DNA from: Macrothele yani
Lineage: Eukaryota > Arthropoda > Arachnida > Araneae > Macrothelidae
Reading direction: 5' to 3'
Assembly (NCBI GenBank): GCA_039090855.1
Contig: CM076999.1
Span: 117,613,072 to 117,677,071, forward strand
DNA: 64,000 bases
Position numbers and translations under genes: made by a program. Every line of letters begins with the position of its first letter. The stretch's first letter is position 1. The notes under the pieces are model-generated. The model worked only from the letters and a program-made list of their open reading frames with translations. It was not told where the DNA came from and searched no databases. Below, piece after piece: positions 35,543-47,412 of the stretch.

Positions 35543-35593
<51 letters not shown>
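35543..35593. repeat. (AG)n microsatellite
   Basis: About 25 uninterrupted AG units. Confidence 0.98.
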
Positions 35594-35597
<4 letters not shown>

Positions 35598-36865
35598 TAA
35601 GTGGGTGGCTAAATAAATAAATAGTATCTTTTCAAATGGCATTTGAGACCATTAAGATTGCAAATAGAAATTAGAAAACTGGCTTATACTTTAGGGGTGC
35701 AACACGAAATTAGGAATTTGGCTTATACTTATAAACATTTTCAAATGCTGTTCTATAAAAGGTTGCTACACTCTATTACTGTTATCAAAATTCTCTTGTT
35801 TATACAATTTTTTTGTGTTCTAGTGTTGCTCCTGAGGGAAACAGGTGTTCATCAGTGTTGTCATGTACAGGGATAAAACAACTTCCCACAGTAACTTAAT
35901 GTACCTGTCAGTGTGTACAGCAGTGTTCCAGTTTTAATTTTCATGTTTGCAAATTTGTATTATCATGATGATGGAATGTAGCTATAAGTATTAAGCTCTA
36001 ATTATATTGTGACTATGCATTTTCCACTTAAGGGTTTCTTGAAAAATCACGTTTGTGTATTATGATGTATAGCACTGTTTCACATGGCAACATTTTTTAC
36101 TGACAGCACTTGCGTTTTGCACTAAGTACTTCCTTCCATTCAGGTGATTCTTGTAGCTTACTTGTTGATACCCCCTCTCCACAGTTTTCCCCTTCTTACA
36201 GTTCTTGTACTAACGACATAAAGTTCCTCCTCCTAAATTTTATTTCTTCTGCTGACTGGAACAGTACCCATGCATTTATGAGTGCTAGGTTTAATATATT
36301 GTGAAGAACCTGCACTGGCTAATGCTGTTATCATATTTGCCAAGTTTTACAGATTACCCATAAAATTTATAAGAATTCTACTTGTTTTTACCACTATTTT
36401 ACAGCCCACTTCCCGCTAGGTTAGTGCAATTTAGATATGACTTAAAATATTTCAAAGGCAGAATAAGTGGTCTAAAGGACTACAGTCCTCTATTTTCTGA
36501 TGTACCTGATTCCAGTTTCACCAGCTTCTACGTTCCAACCTTCTCTGCTCGCAACCTAGCTAGAAAGACTCTGTAAAGTGGCTGTAGGATTAGGATTAGT
36601 GATAACTGCTATAAATGAAAGGGGAAAGAAAAATACTAGCCTCATATAAGACTTAAAATTACATTTTTTTTTTTTTTTTTTTTTACGGTGTTGCAACATT
36701 TTGGCAAAAAAAAATTCTAAGTCAAAACCTCTGTTAAGTTGAAGTAAAAAGTTGCTGCAATATCACTATAATTTCACAGTTACAAATGAAATTTTTTTAT
36801 CTTAATAACATGCATCATATAATTATGTATCGATTGAATTTTAATCGCTATTAGCTGGCCGTATA
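35594..36865. other. Intron, no feature recognised
   Basis: AT-rich; poly-T at 36666-36685. Frames at 36110-36576 have no motif support. Confidence 0.5.
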
Positions 36866-38295
36866 CACTGACGGAAAAAAAAATCCCAACACCAAGAAGG
36901 GGTTGTGTTAGATAAACGACAGTTGGTAGGCAGGGAGAGTACATCTGTAAGATGACGTCTATGCAAATTTCGCGCTCGACGCATACGTGTGGTGGTAGTA
37001 GCGCCCTTCGGAACATGCAAAGAAGGTTTGCTGTAAATATGCGCTGTAACGTTCGTGAACGTTAGTTATCATTGAGATTCGACGTAGGGTGTTGATGTTA
37101 GTCAGGAATGCCTTTAAGAAGACGAAGAAGCCATTATCAACAGCTCGCGGAGTTCGAATGAGGTCGTGTAATAGGGCTACGAGAAGGTGGATTTTCTTTC
37201 CGCAATATTGCAGAACGACTTGGCAGGAATGTAGCCACTGTGCATGATTGTTGGCAGCGGTGGTCAAGGGAAGGTACTGCCTCAAGAACACCGGGTTCCG
37301 GCCGGCCACGTGGCACTACTGAGAGGGAAGACAGCCGTGTACGGCGTATGGCCGTGGCGCATCGTACCGCGTCTGTGGCAGCAATTTGAGCTGCAGTTGC
37401 CACCACAGTGACACAACGAACTGTTACAAATCGGTTACTTGAAGGACAGCTCCGAGCCAGACGCCCTGTAGCGTGCATTCCACTTACTCCAAACCACTGC
37501 TGTTTGCGACTTCAGTGGTGTCAAGCTAGAGCTCATTGGAGGACGGAGTGGAGATCTGTTGTGTTTTCTGATGAAAGCCGGTTCTGCCTGGGTGCCAGTG
37601 ATGGCCGTGTGTTGGTTAGAAGGAGGCCAGGTGAGCGCCTGCAACCAACCTGTCTGCGGCCGAGACACACTGGACCTACACCTGGAGTTATGGTCTGGGG
37701 AGCAATTTCCTATGACAGCAGGAGCACTCTCGTGGTTATCCCACGCACCCTGACGGCACAGTTGTACGTCGGTCTGGTGATTCAACCTGTTGTGCTGCCA
37801 TTCATGAACAGCATTCCAGGGGGTGTTTTTGAACAGGATAACGCTCGCCTGCATACCGCTGTTGTAAACCAACATGCTCTACAGTGTCGACATGTTGCCG
37901 TGGCCTGCTAGATCACCAGATCTTTCACCAATCGAGCACGTATGGGACATCATTGGACGACAACTCCAGCGTCACCTCCAACCAGCATTAACCGTCCCTG
38001 TATTGACCGACCAAGTGCAACAGGCATGGAACTCCATCCCACAAACTGACATCCAGCACCTGTACGACACAATGCATGAAAGTTTGCGTGCTTGCATTCA
38101 ACATTCTGGCGGTTACACCGGTTATTAATGTACCAGCATTTCACATTTAAAATGGCTCTTCTCGCACTTACAATAAGCTGTGATCTTGAAACCTTAATCG
38201 ATTAAATATGTTACCTATACAAATGTATTGCCGCCATTTCATTCCTCTACAACTATTTTTTCGTGGTGTTGGGATTTTTTTTTTTTCCGTCAGTG
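36866..38295 (+). mobile_element. Tc1 transposon, nearly intact
   Basis: Inverted ends CACTGACGGAAAAAAAAATC then CCAACACCA, matched at 38260-38295, with TA target sites at 36864-36865 and 38296-38297. Encodes one transposase. Confidence 0.95.
37108..38128 (+). pseudogene. Tc1 transposase (DD34E), three lesions
   Basis: Start MPLRRRRSHYQQLAEFE. HTH segments GLREGGFSFRNIAERLGRN and GRPRGTTEREDSRVRRMAVA. Catalytic triad all present: VVFSDESRF (Asp), FEQDNARLHTA (Asp) and LSPIEHVWDIIG (Glu). Lesions: TGA at 37159-37161 and TGA at 37387-37389, both where related proteins have Arg (CGA to TGA), and one frameshift near 37890. Ends SGGYTGY, TAA at 38126. About 340 aa, the family's usual size. Recently lost function. 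Confidence 0.93.
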
Positions 38296-38389
38296 TATCT
38301 TCTCTATAGCATATAAAATAAGTATAATCAAAATATTTACATAATGAATGAGCCATATTAAAGGCCCCACTCATTAAGATATTTCTGCT

Positions 38390-38500
38390 GCATTTAATTA
38401 AGATGTTTGATACATCAGTGGACTGAACATACTGATTGAGCATTCATTGAACATTTTGTACAGATTTCAGTTGAAAGTTGGAAAATCTGCCTGTCAGTGG
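38390..38500 (+). repeat. Segment duplicated at 62840-62950
   Basis: Blocks ATGTTTGATA.CTCAGT..ACTGAACAT, CATT.A.TGAACA and TACAGATTTCA are shared. Both copies keep an AG acceptor-like site before ATTTCA. Confidence 0.7.
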
Positions 38501-38531
38501 TCAGCAAAAGTTTAGAACGATTAAGTAATTC

Positions 38532-38748
38532 ACAAATAAAAAATACAAGCATAATTATTCCTTATCTCTGAGCTGTTTAAATTATCTGCAGACGTTTCGT
38601 GTTCCTTGATATCCATCAGATTATGTTATCAATGTTGTACCAGAGATTGATATTATGACCTGATCGACATCAAGGGACACACAACGCTGCAGATAATTAA
38701 AACAGCCCAAAGATAAGGAATAATTATGGTTGTAGTATTTATTTTGTA
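38532..38748. repeat. Foldback, ~90-bp arms
   Basis: Left arm CATAATTATTCCTTATCTCT, GAGCTGTTTAAATTATCTGC is repeated reversed on the right (GCAGATAATTAAAACAGC, GATAAGGAATAATTATGG). No coding capacity. Confidence 0.85.
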
Positions 38749-39279
38749 ATGAGTTGTACTATTTCTTTCCTTTGGGTTGTGTTAAAATGATGTGGTTTAT
38801 GCAGCAGTTTTTCCAGACATCGGGATTCTGCGATAACGCGCATTACAGGTAGGTTCAGTAATGTCAGTTACATCACAAATGTTGGAAAGCATGTGGTTCA
38901 ATTATAGTCTAAATATTGTTTAGACATTTTACATGCCACTCGCAGTGCACATGTAGAAGCTTATTAAGTTCATTAAGTATGTATCAAAACGTTGTATGTT
39001 TAACTACTTCTGTTTAAAACAGCATTTAATTGCCAGTGTTCATTTAAAAGTGATAGCATGCTTAAATCAGGGGAATCGCCTATGGACATTGGACACCCTG
39101 AGAAAAAGCACGCTTTGTTGTAAATTCCCTTTTACTCTGAATTTGTGCTTGCCCCCGTAGCAGAATTGTGGTGATGGGTGATGCACGTTGCAGATTTATT
39201 TTGGTCTTGCAAACCAAAACAATATCCCCTAGAACCCTATTAATTCTTCTTGCAAACTCCTGACAATGGGTGCAAGATT

Positions 39280-39900
39280 TCCATTTTTCAAAATCTCTGA
39301 AAACGGAAGTTAGAGTGAAGATTTCTCCCATAAACTTTTTTTTTTTTTCTTGCGGTGTCCACTACGTTCCAACAGAGACTGCCCGGTATTGTTGTTGAAT
39401 GTCCTTTTATTGCATAAATGCTTGTGTTGCAGTTTGAAAATGGAGGCAACACTTTTCGAAAGCGGAAGTTAGATGGAGCCCTGTTAAATCTTAAATTATT
39501 TTTCTCGCAATGTTGCCTCTTCCCTGTATGGTAAATAAATATCATTTTATTAGATAAATGTTTGCATTTAAGATGGAAAATGGAGAGAAGTTTTCCGAAA
39601 ACGAAAGTTGGATGGAGCAAAAATTTCTCCTGTAATCGTTAAATGAGGTCAAAGTGTTTGACAATGGAATCTAAAGGTAGTGAAGTGTTCTCCCATAATT
39701 GCCCCCTCTGCCACTGTGTGTGTGTGGGTTTTTTCTTCTTCTCCTGCACTGTAGTATTGTTTAACATGGGGGGAAATTTTCCGAAAATGAAAGTGGGACG
39801 GAGCAAAGATTTCTCCCATAATCATAATGCTTCTTCTTCTAGGGATGCTTCTGTCCTTTATTGTTAAATACAATTTTATTCAATAAATCTTTGGGTTTCA
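39280..39900. repeat. Degenerate tandem repeat, ~150-180 bp unit
   Basis: The motif TTTTCCGAAAACGAAAGTTG followed by GATGGAGC..AGATTTCTCCCATAA recurs at about 39296, 39457, 39594 and 39778. Between them TTTTATT..ATAAATGTTTG-type spacers recur at 39403, 39544 and 39876. Confidence 0.8.
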
Positions 39901-40959
39901 GCTTGGAACTGGTGGCAAAATTCTAGACACAGAGGACCAAAGAGTTCTTGATACTAGTTATTTTTGCAATTGCTGTAGTACCCAGGTTAGACATTTTTTT
40001 CAGGTAGGAGAAACATAAGGTGGTCAGTTCTGCTCTCTCTTTTTAAATTTTCAACTTGTGTAAATTTTTATTATTTTTTGCATCCAGTAGTTATTTTGCC
40101 TAGAGACCACCTGCAGATTATTTTGTGGCACCATGTTACCTGTCACAGACTGACTAGGAACTTTCTGCTATGGGAGTGCATACCAGAGCTGAGTTCGGGT
40201 TCAATTTTAAGAGCACGACCCTGAATTTTATATTGCAAGATAAAGCCCAGGCCTGAAAACCATGATTAATCTGTTTAGGCATTAAAAACAAATCTCCTTC
40301 CAGACTTCCACTCTTTACTCCCTGTGCAATTAACATATGTCTTTCTCAACTGCAGAGTGGGAAAGGGATGTCAGTCTATTTTTGTAGTTTTGTTGACCAT
40401 TCATTTCTTCCTGGAATGTTTCGGGGGGGGGGTCAGAAACAATTGGAAGGCACAACAATCTACGTCCTACGTTGCTCAGTAGAATCATCAGGGAGCTACC
40501 CCGCTGAGGTCAGCTTGCTATCTATTATCTATAGTTGTTAAAGGAACTTTTCCTTTGCAGAAATCCAGTAATTCATGGTCTATGGCAGTTGTTACCTAAG
40601 CCCGAAATCAATAGCCCTGCCGAATTCCTACTCCCCATCTAGACCTAGTTGCCAAAGAATTATTTATTTTTAACAACTAGAAAGTGTGAAAAAAATCTCA
40701 GAAGCTAAATCATACAAAATCACATTAAAAGGAAGAAAATTCTCTCCGTCTCTCAGAGCCCGAGCCCAAACTCCAGTGAGTATTATGCAGTCCAGGCTCC
40801 ACTTCAAGCTCGGGCTCAGCCCGTCTCAGCACTGGTGCATACAACCTCTAGGTGACTTGTAAGGTTTTCCCTCTATATGTGTGTTTTACGTCTCGTGGCA
40901 TGTGTTCAAAGAAAGAAGAATAAAAGCTTTAAAGTTTAACTAGTTCTGTTTAAATGAAA
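39901..40959. other. Intron, no feature recognised
   Basis: No protein or clear repeat. GAGCCCGAGCCC-type words near 40757 and 40806 are isolated. Confidence 0.5.
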
Positions 40960-41166
40960 ACATACACTATATTATCAAAAGCATTCAGACATTACCAAGT
41001 ATTTGCATAAGTGCAAAGAACAGTTGCATAGGAAGGGGCACTGTGAGTGGGGAGGTACGTATATAGGCAAGAATTGAGCACCCGGCATGAACTCTGCTAA
41101 GTCCACAAAGGGTGTCATGTAGAAGCCTAGACAAACTCCCATCCATAAAGGTAATTTCTGCCAAAT
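40960..41166 (+). repeat. Tc1-type 5' end fragment
   Basis: TACACTATATTATCAAAAGC then ATTCAGACA resembles Tc1 termini. It is interrupted by the Penelope-like element at 41181, and no transposase remains. Confidence 0.6.
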
Positions 41167-41289
41167 ATTGACTTATTATATATATATTAAGAGAATACAA
41201 CGTGGTTTGTCACAAATATTTATTTTTTCAAGTCGACCATGGTTTCGCTGGGTATTGACCTAGCTTCATCAGGACAAATTTATCCTTTG

Positions 41290-42499
41290 ATGTAGTGTCT
41301 ATGTTCACCAATGTTCCAGTAAAAGGAGCTCTAAAATCCCTAAAAACAAGTCTTATAGACCATCATTACAGCCAACCTGAAGTAGAAGAAATAACAAGAT
41401 TAGTGGACATTTCCATAAAACAGAACAGTTTTACTTTAATTTTAAAGTGATTTTCTGTGGAACATTTTATGAACAGACGGAAGTCTAGCCATGGGCAGCT
41501 CACTGTCACCTGTATTATGTGAAATCTATATGCGTCGATTTGAAGAAAAACTTTTCAAACTCATGAAATTTGACTTATGAATACAATATGTAGACGATAC
41601 CTTCGTTCTATGGAAAGGAAAAAATTCTGAAATTCCGGAATTAGTCAAACTTATAAATTCCATTGATTCTCACATTCAATTCAGCTACGAAACTGAAAAT
41701 AACGGTTTCTTGATGTCCTGGTTGCTCCCTCAAATGGATCAATCGCAACCACAATTTATCGGAAGCCTTTCGCTGTTTTCTTACCTCCACATGCCAAGTC
41801 CAATCACCCTTGGCAACAAAAACTCAGCACCTTTTATAGTTGTGTATATCGCGTGATACATACGTTCAGATAAAGACAGTTTGGGAAAAGAACTTTTATT
41901 TCCTTAAACTTGTTGCAGTACAGTGAGGATACAACCCTTCCATTATAGAAAAGGCTCTACAAAATTCAGGAAACTGAAGCCTATCATCACGTTAACTCCT
42001 GTGATGCGCCCATTGTGAGATAATTTTGCCATTATTCCATTTTCCCGTAACATTGCCTTCAAAAATTCTCAAAACCTTTAATTTTAAAGTGATTTTTAAA
42101 CCCATAAATGAAATGAACTTTTTAGAATCACAGTGCTGTGTTGAAGACAAAAACTAGTGGGGAATTTATCAAATTCCATGTGAATGTGGCGCTTCGTATA
42201 TAGGGCAGACCCGAAGAGCCTTGCGTTTTCGATTGAAGGAACACAAGACCTACATTCGGGACTGTGATCTAAAGAAGTCATTGGTGGCCAAACACTGTTA
42301 CGAAAAGGACCGTAAATTTCTCTTTGAAGAAGCAAAACTAATTGGCAAGCCAGGTTCAACCACCAAACCTGATATTTTGGAAGCTTTCCATGTATATCAG
42401 AAGTCTTCGCAACTTGTTAATGACATGGCATCCACCCCATTTCTATCAAGCGCGTGGAAGCAACTAACCAAAACCCATGACTGTAAACACCATTTATGA
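41290..42499 (+). pseudogene. Penelope-like RT + GIY-YIG protein
   Basis: RT blocks LSFDVVSMFTNVPVKGALKS, then MGSSLSPVLCEIYMRRFEEK and IQYVDDTFVLWKGKN (catalytic YVDD kept), then FLDVLVAPSNGS and IYRKPFAVF. The GIY-YIG endonuclease is intact as a frame: GIYQIPCECGASYIGQTRRA, LRFRLKEHKTYIRDCDLK, to DCKHHL and TGA at 42497-42499. N-terminus is missing and the RT has several frameshifts and stops. A different subfamily from the 5.3-9 kb pair, whose GIY-YIG block reads VYAI..VYIGM. Confidence 0.9.
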
Positions 42500-42516
42500 T
42501 ATCATATACAATTTGA

Positions 42517-45500
42517 GGGATGTAAGGTCAGGTGATGCGTAACATCACAGCCTCTTCTTGACAAATGTCAACCCCGCCTTCTCGTGGTGCATCCTGTTCC
42601 CACTAAAGGGGCTCTGACGACCGCCAATAGCGGTATAACTATACCATCGGGATTAGAGGAAATGCTATCCCACACTCACCAACCCGCTTGGCCAGCGTGG
42701 TGAGTTATGGCCAAACCCCTCCAAAATGACTCCACAACTTAAATCTTGGCCCTCAGTCTCCGGCAGCTGGAATGTAACTGGCCAAGGCAGCGGCCAGTGC
42801 GACAAGAAGGCAGAGGGTGCTAAGAATCCCCGGAGGACCGGACTAGGCTGCCATCTGATGCTGACCTTGGCTATGTATAATGGACGCTCCCTATCTTCTG
42901 ATTCAAGGCTTCTTGAATTGGAAGAGGAACTACAAAGGATCAAGTGGGACATCGTCGGGCTAAGTGAGGTAAGGAGAAAAGGAGAAGATCTCATTGAACT
43001 GAAAAGTGGACATCTCTTCTACTATCGTGGGACAGATACTGGCAGAACTAGTGGTGTTGGATTTATAATAAACAAGAAACTGAAAGGATAAAGTTGTAGA
43101 AGTTGAAAGTTCCTCTGATAGAGCTGCACGACTCGTTATCCAACTCTCGATAAGATACCAGGCCCAGATTATTCAAACTTATGCACCCACCACAAGTCAT
43201 CCTGAAGAAGAAATTGAAGAATTTTATGAGGAAATTTGTCATCTAAATAATAAAGGTAAGCAGCACTTGAAGATAATTATGGGCGATTTTAATGCAAAAA
43301 TAGGGCAACGGCAACAGAATGAAACTTCAGTAGGTAAATTCGGTCACAGCAACAGAAACCAGCGTGGAAATGCTCTTGTTAAGTTTGCAGAGGCAGAAGG
43401 TTGTTTCACCTTGAACTCCTTTTTCAAGAAAAAGCCACACAGGAAATGGACATGAAGACATCCAAATGGGACGACAAGTGAAATTGATTTTATTATGTGT
43501 AACAAAAAATTCGTCTTAGAAGACTGCAGTGTGCTAAACAAGTTCTACACAGGTAGTGACCATAGATTGGTGAGATGTAAGATGCACCTCAACAGTAAAC
43601 TTGAACGTGGCAAGCTCATAAGACAAGCAAAATGTATTGACATAATCAACCTTAAAAAACACCATAATACCTTCAAGTTGGAACTGAAGAACAGATTCTC
43701 TGCTTTAGAAGGCCTAGCATCGAAAGAAGTGGATATTTCTGAAGTTAACAGAAAAGTAACCAAAGCTCTTATGGAAACAGCAACAAAATTAGGTGGGTCT
43801 AAGAACAAGTTGTATGTAAACAAATTATCAGGAAAAACGAAAATGTTGATGCAAAAAGAAGAGAGATGAGGACAACTAAAGAAGATGTGACTTCCAAAGT
43901 GGAATATATAGAGCTATGCAAGACAGTACGAAAAAGTATCACTGAAGACGTAAGGAAATTCAACTGTGAACTAGTGAGGAAAGTAATTGAAAACAACCAA
44001 AACCTAAAGATAGCAAAGGGACATCTCAGTAAGGGAAGAAAACAGATTATGGCTCTGAGAAAAGAAGATGGTTCTGTGACAAGAAATAGAGGCGAAATCT
44101 TGACAAGAGTGAAAGATTTCTTCTCCAAATTATATGAAAAGGATGATGCATGTACTCCAGACATCATGAAAGGTACCAGTACCAGAGTTCTTCCAGTCCT
44201 CCCAGCAGAAGTTGCACATGCAATCAAGAACATGAAGCAGGGAAAAGCTCCAGGAGAAGATGGAATTACTGTAGACATCATACAAGAAACAAGTGGAGAA
44301 ATCGAAACAGTACTCGCCCAAATTTTCACTCGATGTCTTTATGAAGGGAAGATTTCTGAGGATTGGAACAACGCTACAATGATCCTGCTACATAAAAAAG
44401 GTGATATTGAGGATCTCAGGAACTACAGACCTATCAGCCTCCTATCAGTGGTTTATAAAATCTTCACTAAAGTTCTTTCACACCGCTTGAAGGTAACACT
44501 GGACATGGCTCAACCGAGAGAACAAGCTGGATTCAGGAGTGGCTACAGCACAATAGATCATATCCACGTAATGAGAGAACTAATTGAAAGAGCGAGGGAA
44601 TATGAACTTCCATTGTGCATGGCTTTTATCGATTATGAAAAAGCCTTTGATTCAGTGAAACCATCAGCAGTTACAATGGCTCTGAAATCCTGCGGTATTG
44701 AAGATGCATACATTAATATTATTAATAACATCTATGAAAATGCAAGTGCAAAAATTCGGCTGTTTGAGAATACAACACACATAAAAATTGGAAATTGAGT
44801 GAGACAAGGTGACACCATATCTCCAAAGCTCTTTAATGCCACATTGGAGGGTGTCTTTTAGTAGCTGAGCTGGGAAAACAAGGGTATAAAAATTAATGGA
44901 GATTATCTAACCCACCTTCGTTTTGCTGATGACATAGTCATTTTTGCAACTACCCCATCAGAGCTGCAGAGTATGATTCAGGAACTTGCTGACAAGAGTA
45001 AAGAAGTGGGATTAAAAATGAACTTTCAGAAGACAAAAGTGATGTTTCAATGCTTTTACAAGAAATGAAGATTTATCGATTGATGGAGAAAAGCTGGAGA
45101 TAACAGGCACCTACGTTTCTCTTTGACAGTAGATATCAAGTGAGGGTCACATTGATGAAGAAATTAATCGGCGTACAAAACTTGCGTGGAGAGCTTTTGG
45201 AAGAAACAGCATAATTTTCAAGAGCAATGTGCCATTGTGTCTTAAAAGAAAAGTGTTTGATCAATGCATCCTTCCAGTGCTTACGTATGGTGCAGAGACG
45301 TGGACCTTAACTAAAAGAGACATACAAAGGCTGCAGACAACTCAAAGTAGCATGGAGAGGTGCATGCTTGGTGTAACCAAGGAGAGATAAGAAGAGGAAC
45401 TCGTGGATCCGAAAAATGACAAGAGTGGAAGACATGATCAGAGTTAAATCCCTGAAATGGCAATGGGCTGGACATACTGCCAGAAGGACAGACCATCGGT

Positions 45501-45693
45501 GGACAGCCGAAATTTTTGATTGGATTCCAAGGGACAGGAAAAGACCCAGAAGAAGACCACATGGGAGATGGGTAGATAAAATTCAAGAGTATGCAGGAGT
45601 GACATGGAAGAGACTGGCACAAGACAGACCGTTGTGGAGGAAACTTGGGGAGACCTTCTTCCAGCAGTGGATTGATAATGGTTGATGATGATG
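42517..45693 (+). mobile_element. Full-length RTE-type LINE
   Basis: Flanked by ATACAATTTGA at 42506-42516 and 45694-45704, an exact 11-base target duplication. Begins with a 5' leader (GGATGTAAGGTCAGGTGATG) and ends in GATGATGAT. 3.2 kb, the usual RTE length. Confidence 0.93.
42726..45686 (+). pseudogene. RTE endonuclease-reverse transcriptase
   Basis: APE endonuclease: MYNGRSLSSDSRLLELEEEL, WDIVGLSEVRR (catalytic Glu), IIMGDFNAKIG, and SDHRLVRCKM with the catalytic Asp-His. RT: ILLHKKGDIEDLRNYRPISL, QAGFRSGYST, LCMAFIDYEKAFDSVKPS and LRFADDIVIFATTPSEL (FADD at 44932-44943). C-terminal VLTYGAETWTLTKRDIQRLQ. At least five stops or frameshifts. The endonuclease nicks DNA and the RT copies the LINE RNA there. 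Similar proteins are often annotated as craniofacial development protein 2-like. Confidence 0.92.
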
Positions 45694-45963
45694 ATACAAT
45701 TTGAATATTTACATGCCGTTTGTCCTGATGAAGCTAGGCCAATACCCAGCGAAACCATGATCAACTTGAAAAAATAAATACTTGTGACAAACCACGATGT
45801 ATTCTCTTAATATATATAATTGTCACAAGGCTTGTAGTCTTTGAGCTCAAGAATTGACTTATTATATCTGTTACAGGCCGTACCCAGCATCTTTAAATTA
45901 TCCCTTCCCAAATGGATCACCCTGTAGATCTATCTCAAATGTGTTGGACTTGCTGGGGAAATA

Positions 45964-47207
45964 CACTATCTACCAATAAGTAACTGGACACCCCTGCAAT
46001 CAACGATATCTGTGGTCCTGATACACGTCACGGCCGATGCCGTTAAATATCGTGGAGGAAACAACAACGCAACCAGTCGCATGCAAGATGCCACGCAGTT
46101 CGGAGCTCTCTAATTTCGAGGAAAGGTGTAATCGTCAGGTATCACAGAAATGGCCGATCCATACGTGACATATCCAGCGAGTTGAAGTACCCAAAATCGA
46201 CAGTGGCCTGCGTGATTGGCAAGTGGAAGATAAGTGGTGACTGTCGTAATGTGCCCCGACCTGGCAGATCCACAAAACTGGGAGTTAGAGACCGACGGGT
46301 GCTGGCCAGAGAAATTCAGAAGAACCGCCCACAAGTATTCAGAGAAATTCAGAAGAAATCGATGGGCCACGTCCGCGAGGAGTTTCAACAGGCATCCGGG
46401 GGTGTTCTTTCGATGAATACCATCCGTAAGGAATCCCATCTGCTCGGTTATCATGGACGTGCTGCCGCCCACAAGCCTTTGATCACCAAGTCCAATAGCG
46501 CTGCTCGGCTAACGGGGTGCAAAGAACGTCGACATTGGACCATTGAACAGTGGAAACAGGTTCTCTGGAGCGACAAATCAAGGTTCACCCTCTATTGTTC
46601 GGATGGCAGGGTCTGGGTTTGGCGTCTGCCTGGAGAACGCCTCCTGCTGGAATGTATTGTGCCAACTGTGAAGCTCGGCAGCGGTGGAATTATGCTATGG
46701 GGGTGTTTCTCCTGGTATGACACGGGACCCTTGGTTGCAATTCCTGGTAGACTCGATGCCGAGACCTACTGCACCATTTTGGATGGCCATGCGCTTCCTA
46801 CGTTGTGGCAGTTTTACGGGGTGGACCCATGTTACTTTCAGGATGACAATGACACCTGTCATGTTGCAAGGTTCACCATGGCTTGGTATGGTGACAATGG
46901 GGTTAATCGAATGGACTGGCCTGCGCAGAGCCCGGACCTTAACCCTATCGAGCATCTCTGGGACTAGTTGGAGCGTCGACTTAAGGGGTGCCCCCGCCGT
47001 CCGAAATCGGTGAAGGAACTGACTTATCTTCTCCAAGCCGTGTGGAAGAAAATACCGCTAGCCGTCTCACAACGCCTGGTTGAGAGTATGCCCCGGAGGG
47101 TCGCAGCTGTAATCGCTGCTCGTGGAGGCTCCACCAACTATTGAAGATGAATAAACTTTGTTTTCCTTCGCTATCACAGGTGTCCAATTACTTGTTGGTA
47201 GATAGTG
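45964..47207 (+). mobile_element. Tc1 transposon A of a cluster of three
   Basis: Ends CACTATCTACCAATAAGTAA and CTGGACACC, complement at 47180-47207; TA at 45962-45963 and 47208-47209. Confidence 0.95.
46088..47143 (+). pseudogene. Tc1 transposase A, one frameshift and one stop
   Basis: Start MPRSSELSNFEERC, frameshift near 46120, then YHRNGRSIRDISSELKYPKS, VLWSDKSRFTLYCSDGRVWV (first Asp; usual Glu is Lys), GSGGIMLWGCFSWYDTG, YFQDDNDTCHVA (second Asp) and SPDLNPIEHLWD (catalytic Glu). TAG at 46965-46967 falls directly after HLWD, where relatives have Glu. The frame then continues LERRLKGCPRRPKSVKELT to GGSTNY and TGA. Otherwise full length. Confidence 0.92.
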
Positions 47208-47412
47208 TATATGCTACCAGTTTTGGTGCATAGCTCTGGATGTACTGCCACCATTTGTTATATTACATTGTGGTGTTTCATCAAGGGTAGCACTATATCA
47301 AATTTGACAATTATATGTAAATATCCCACATTTTGCTAATTATGGTTCATCAAAAATCATAATGACCATTAAGCTAAAAACATATTAATTATAAAGAAAA
47401 TGCAGTTATATA

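Larger units (their letters stand above)
41181..45852 (+). mobile_element. Penelope-like element with an RTE LINE inside
   Basis: Ends are inverted repeats (ATTAAGAGAATACAACGTGG, CTGGGTATTGACCTAGCTTC; complement at 45725-45819). A 14-base ATTGACTTATTATA flanks the whole at 41167-41180 and 45853-45866. The LINE splits it after the coding region. Confidence 0.92.

Noticed and set aside
37435..37875. 146-residue minus-strand frame
   Set aside because: Antisense to the Tc1 transposase, whose plus-strand motifs are clear.
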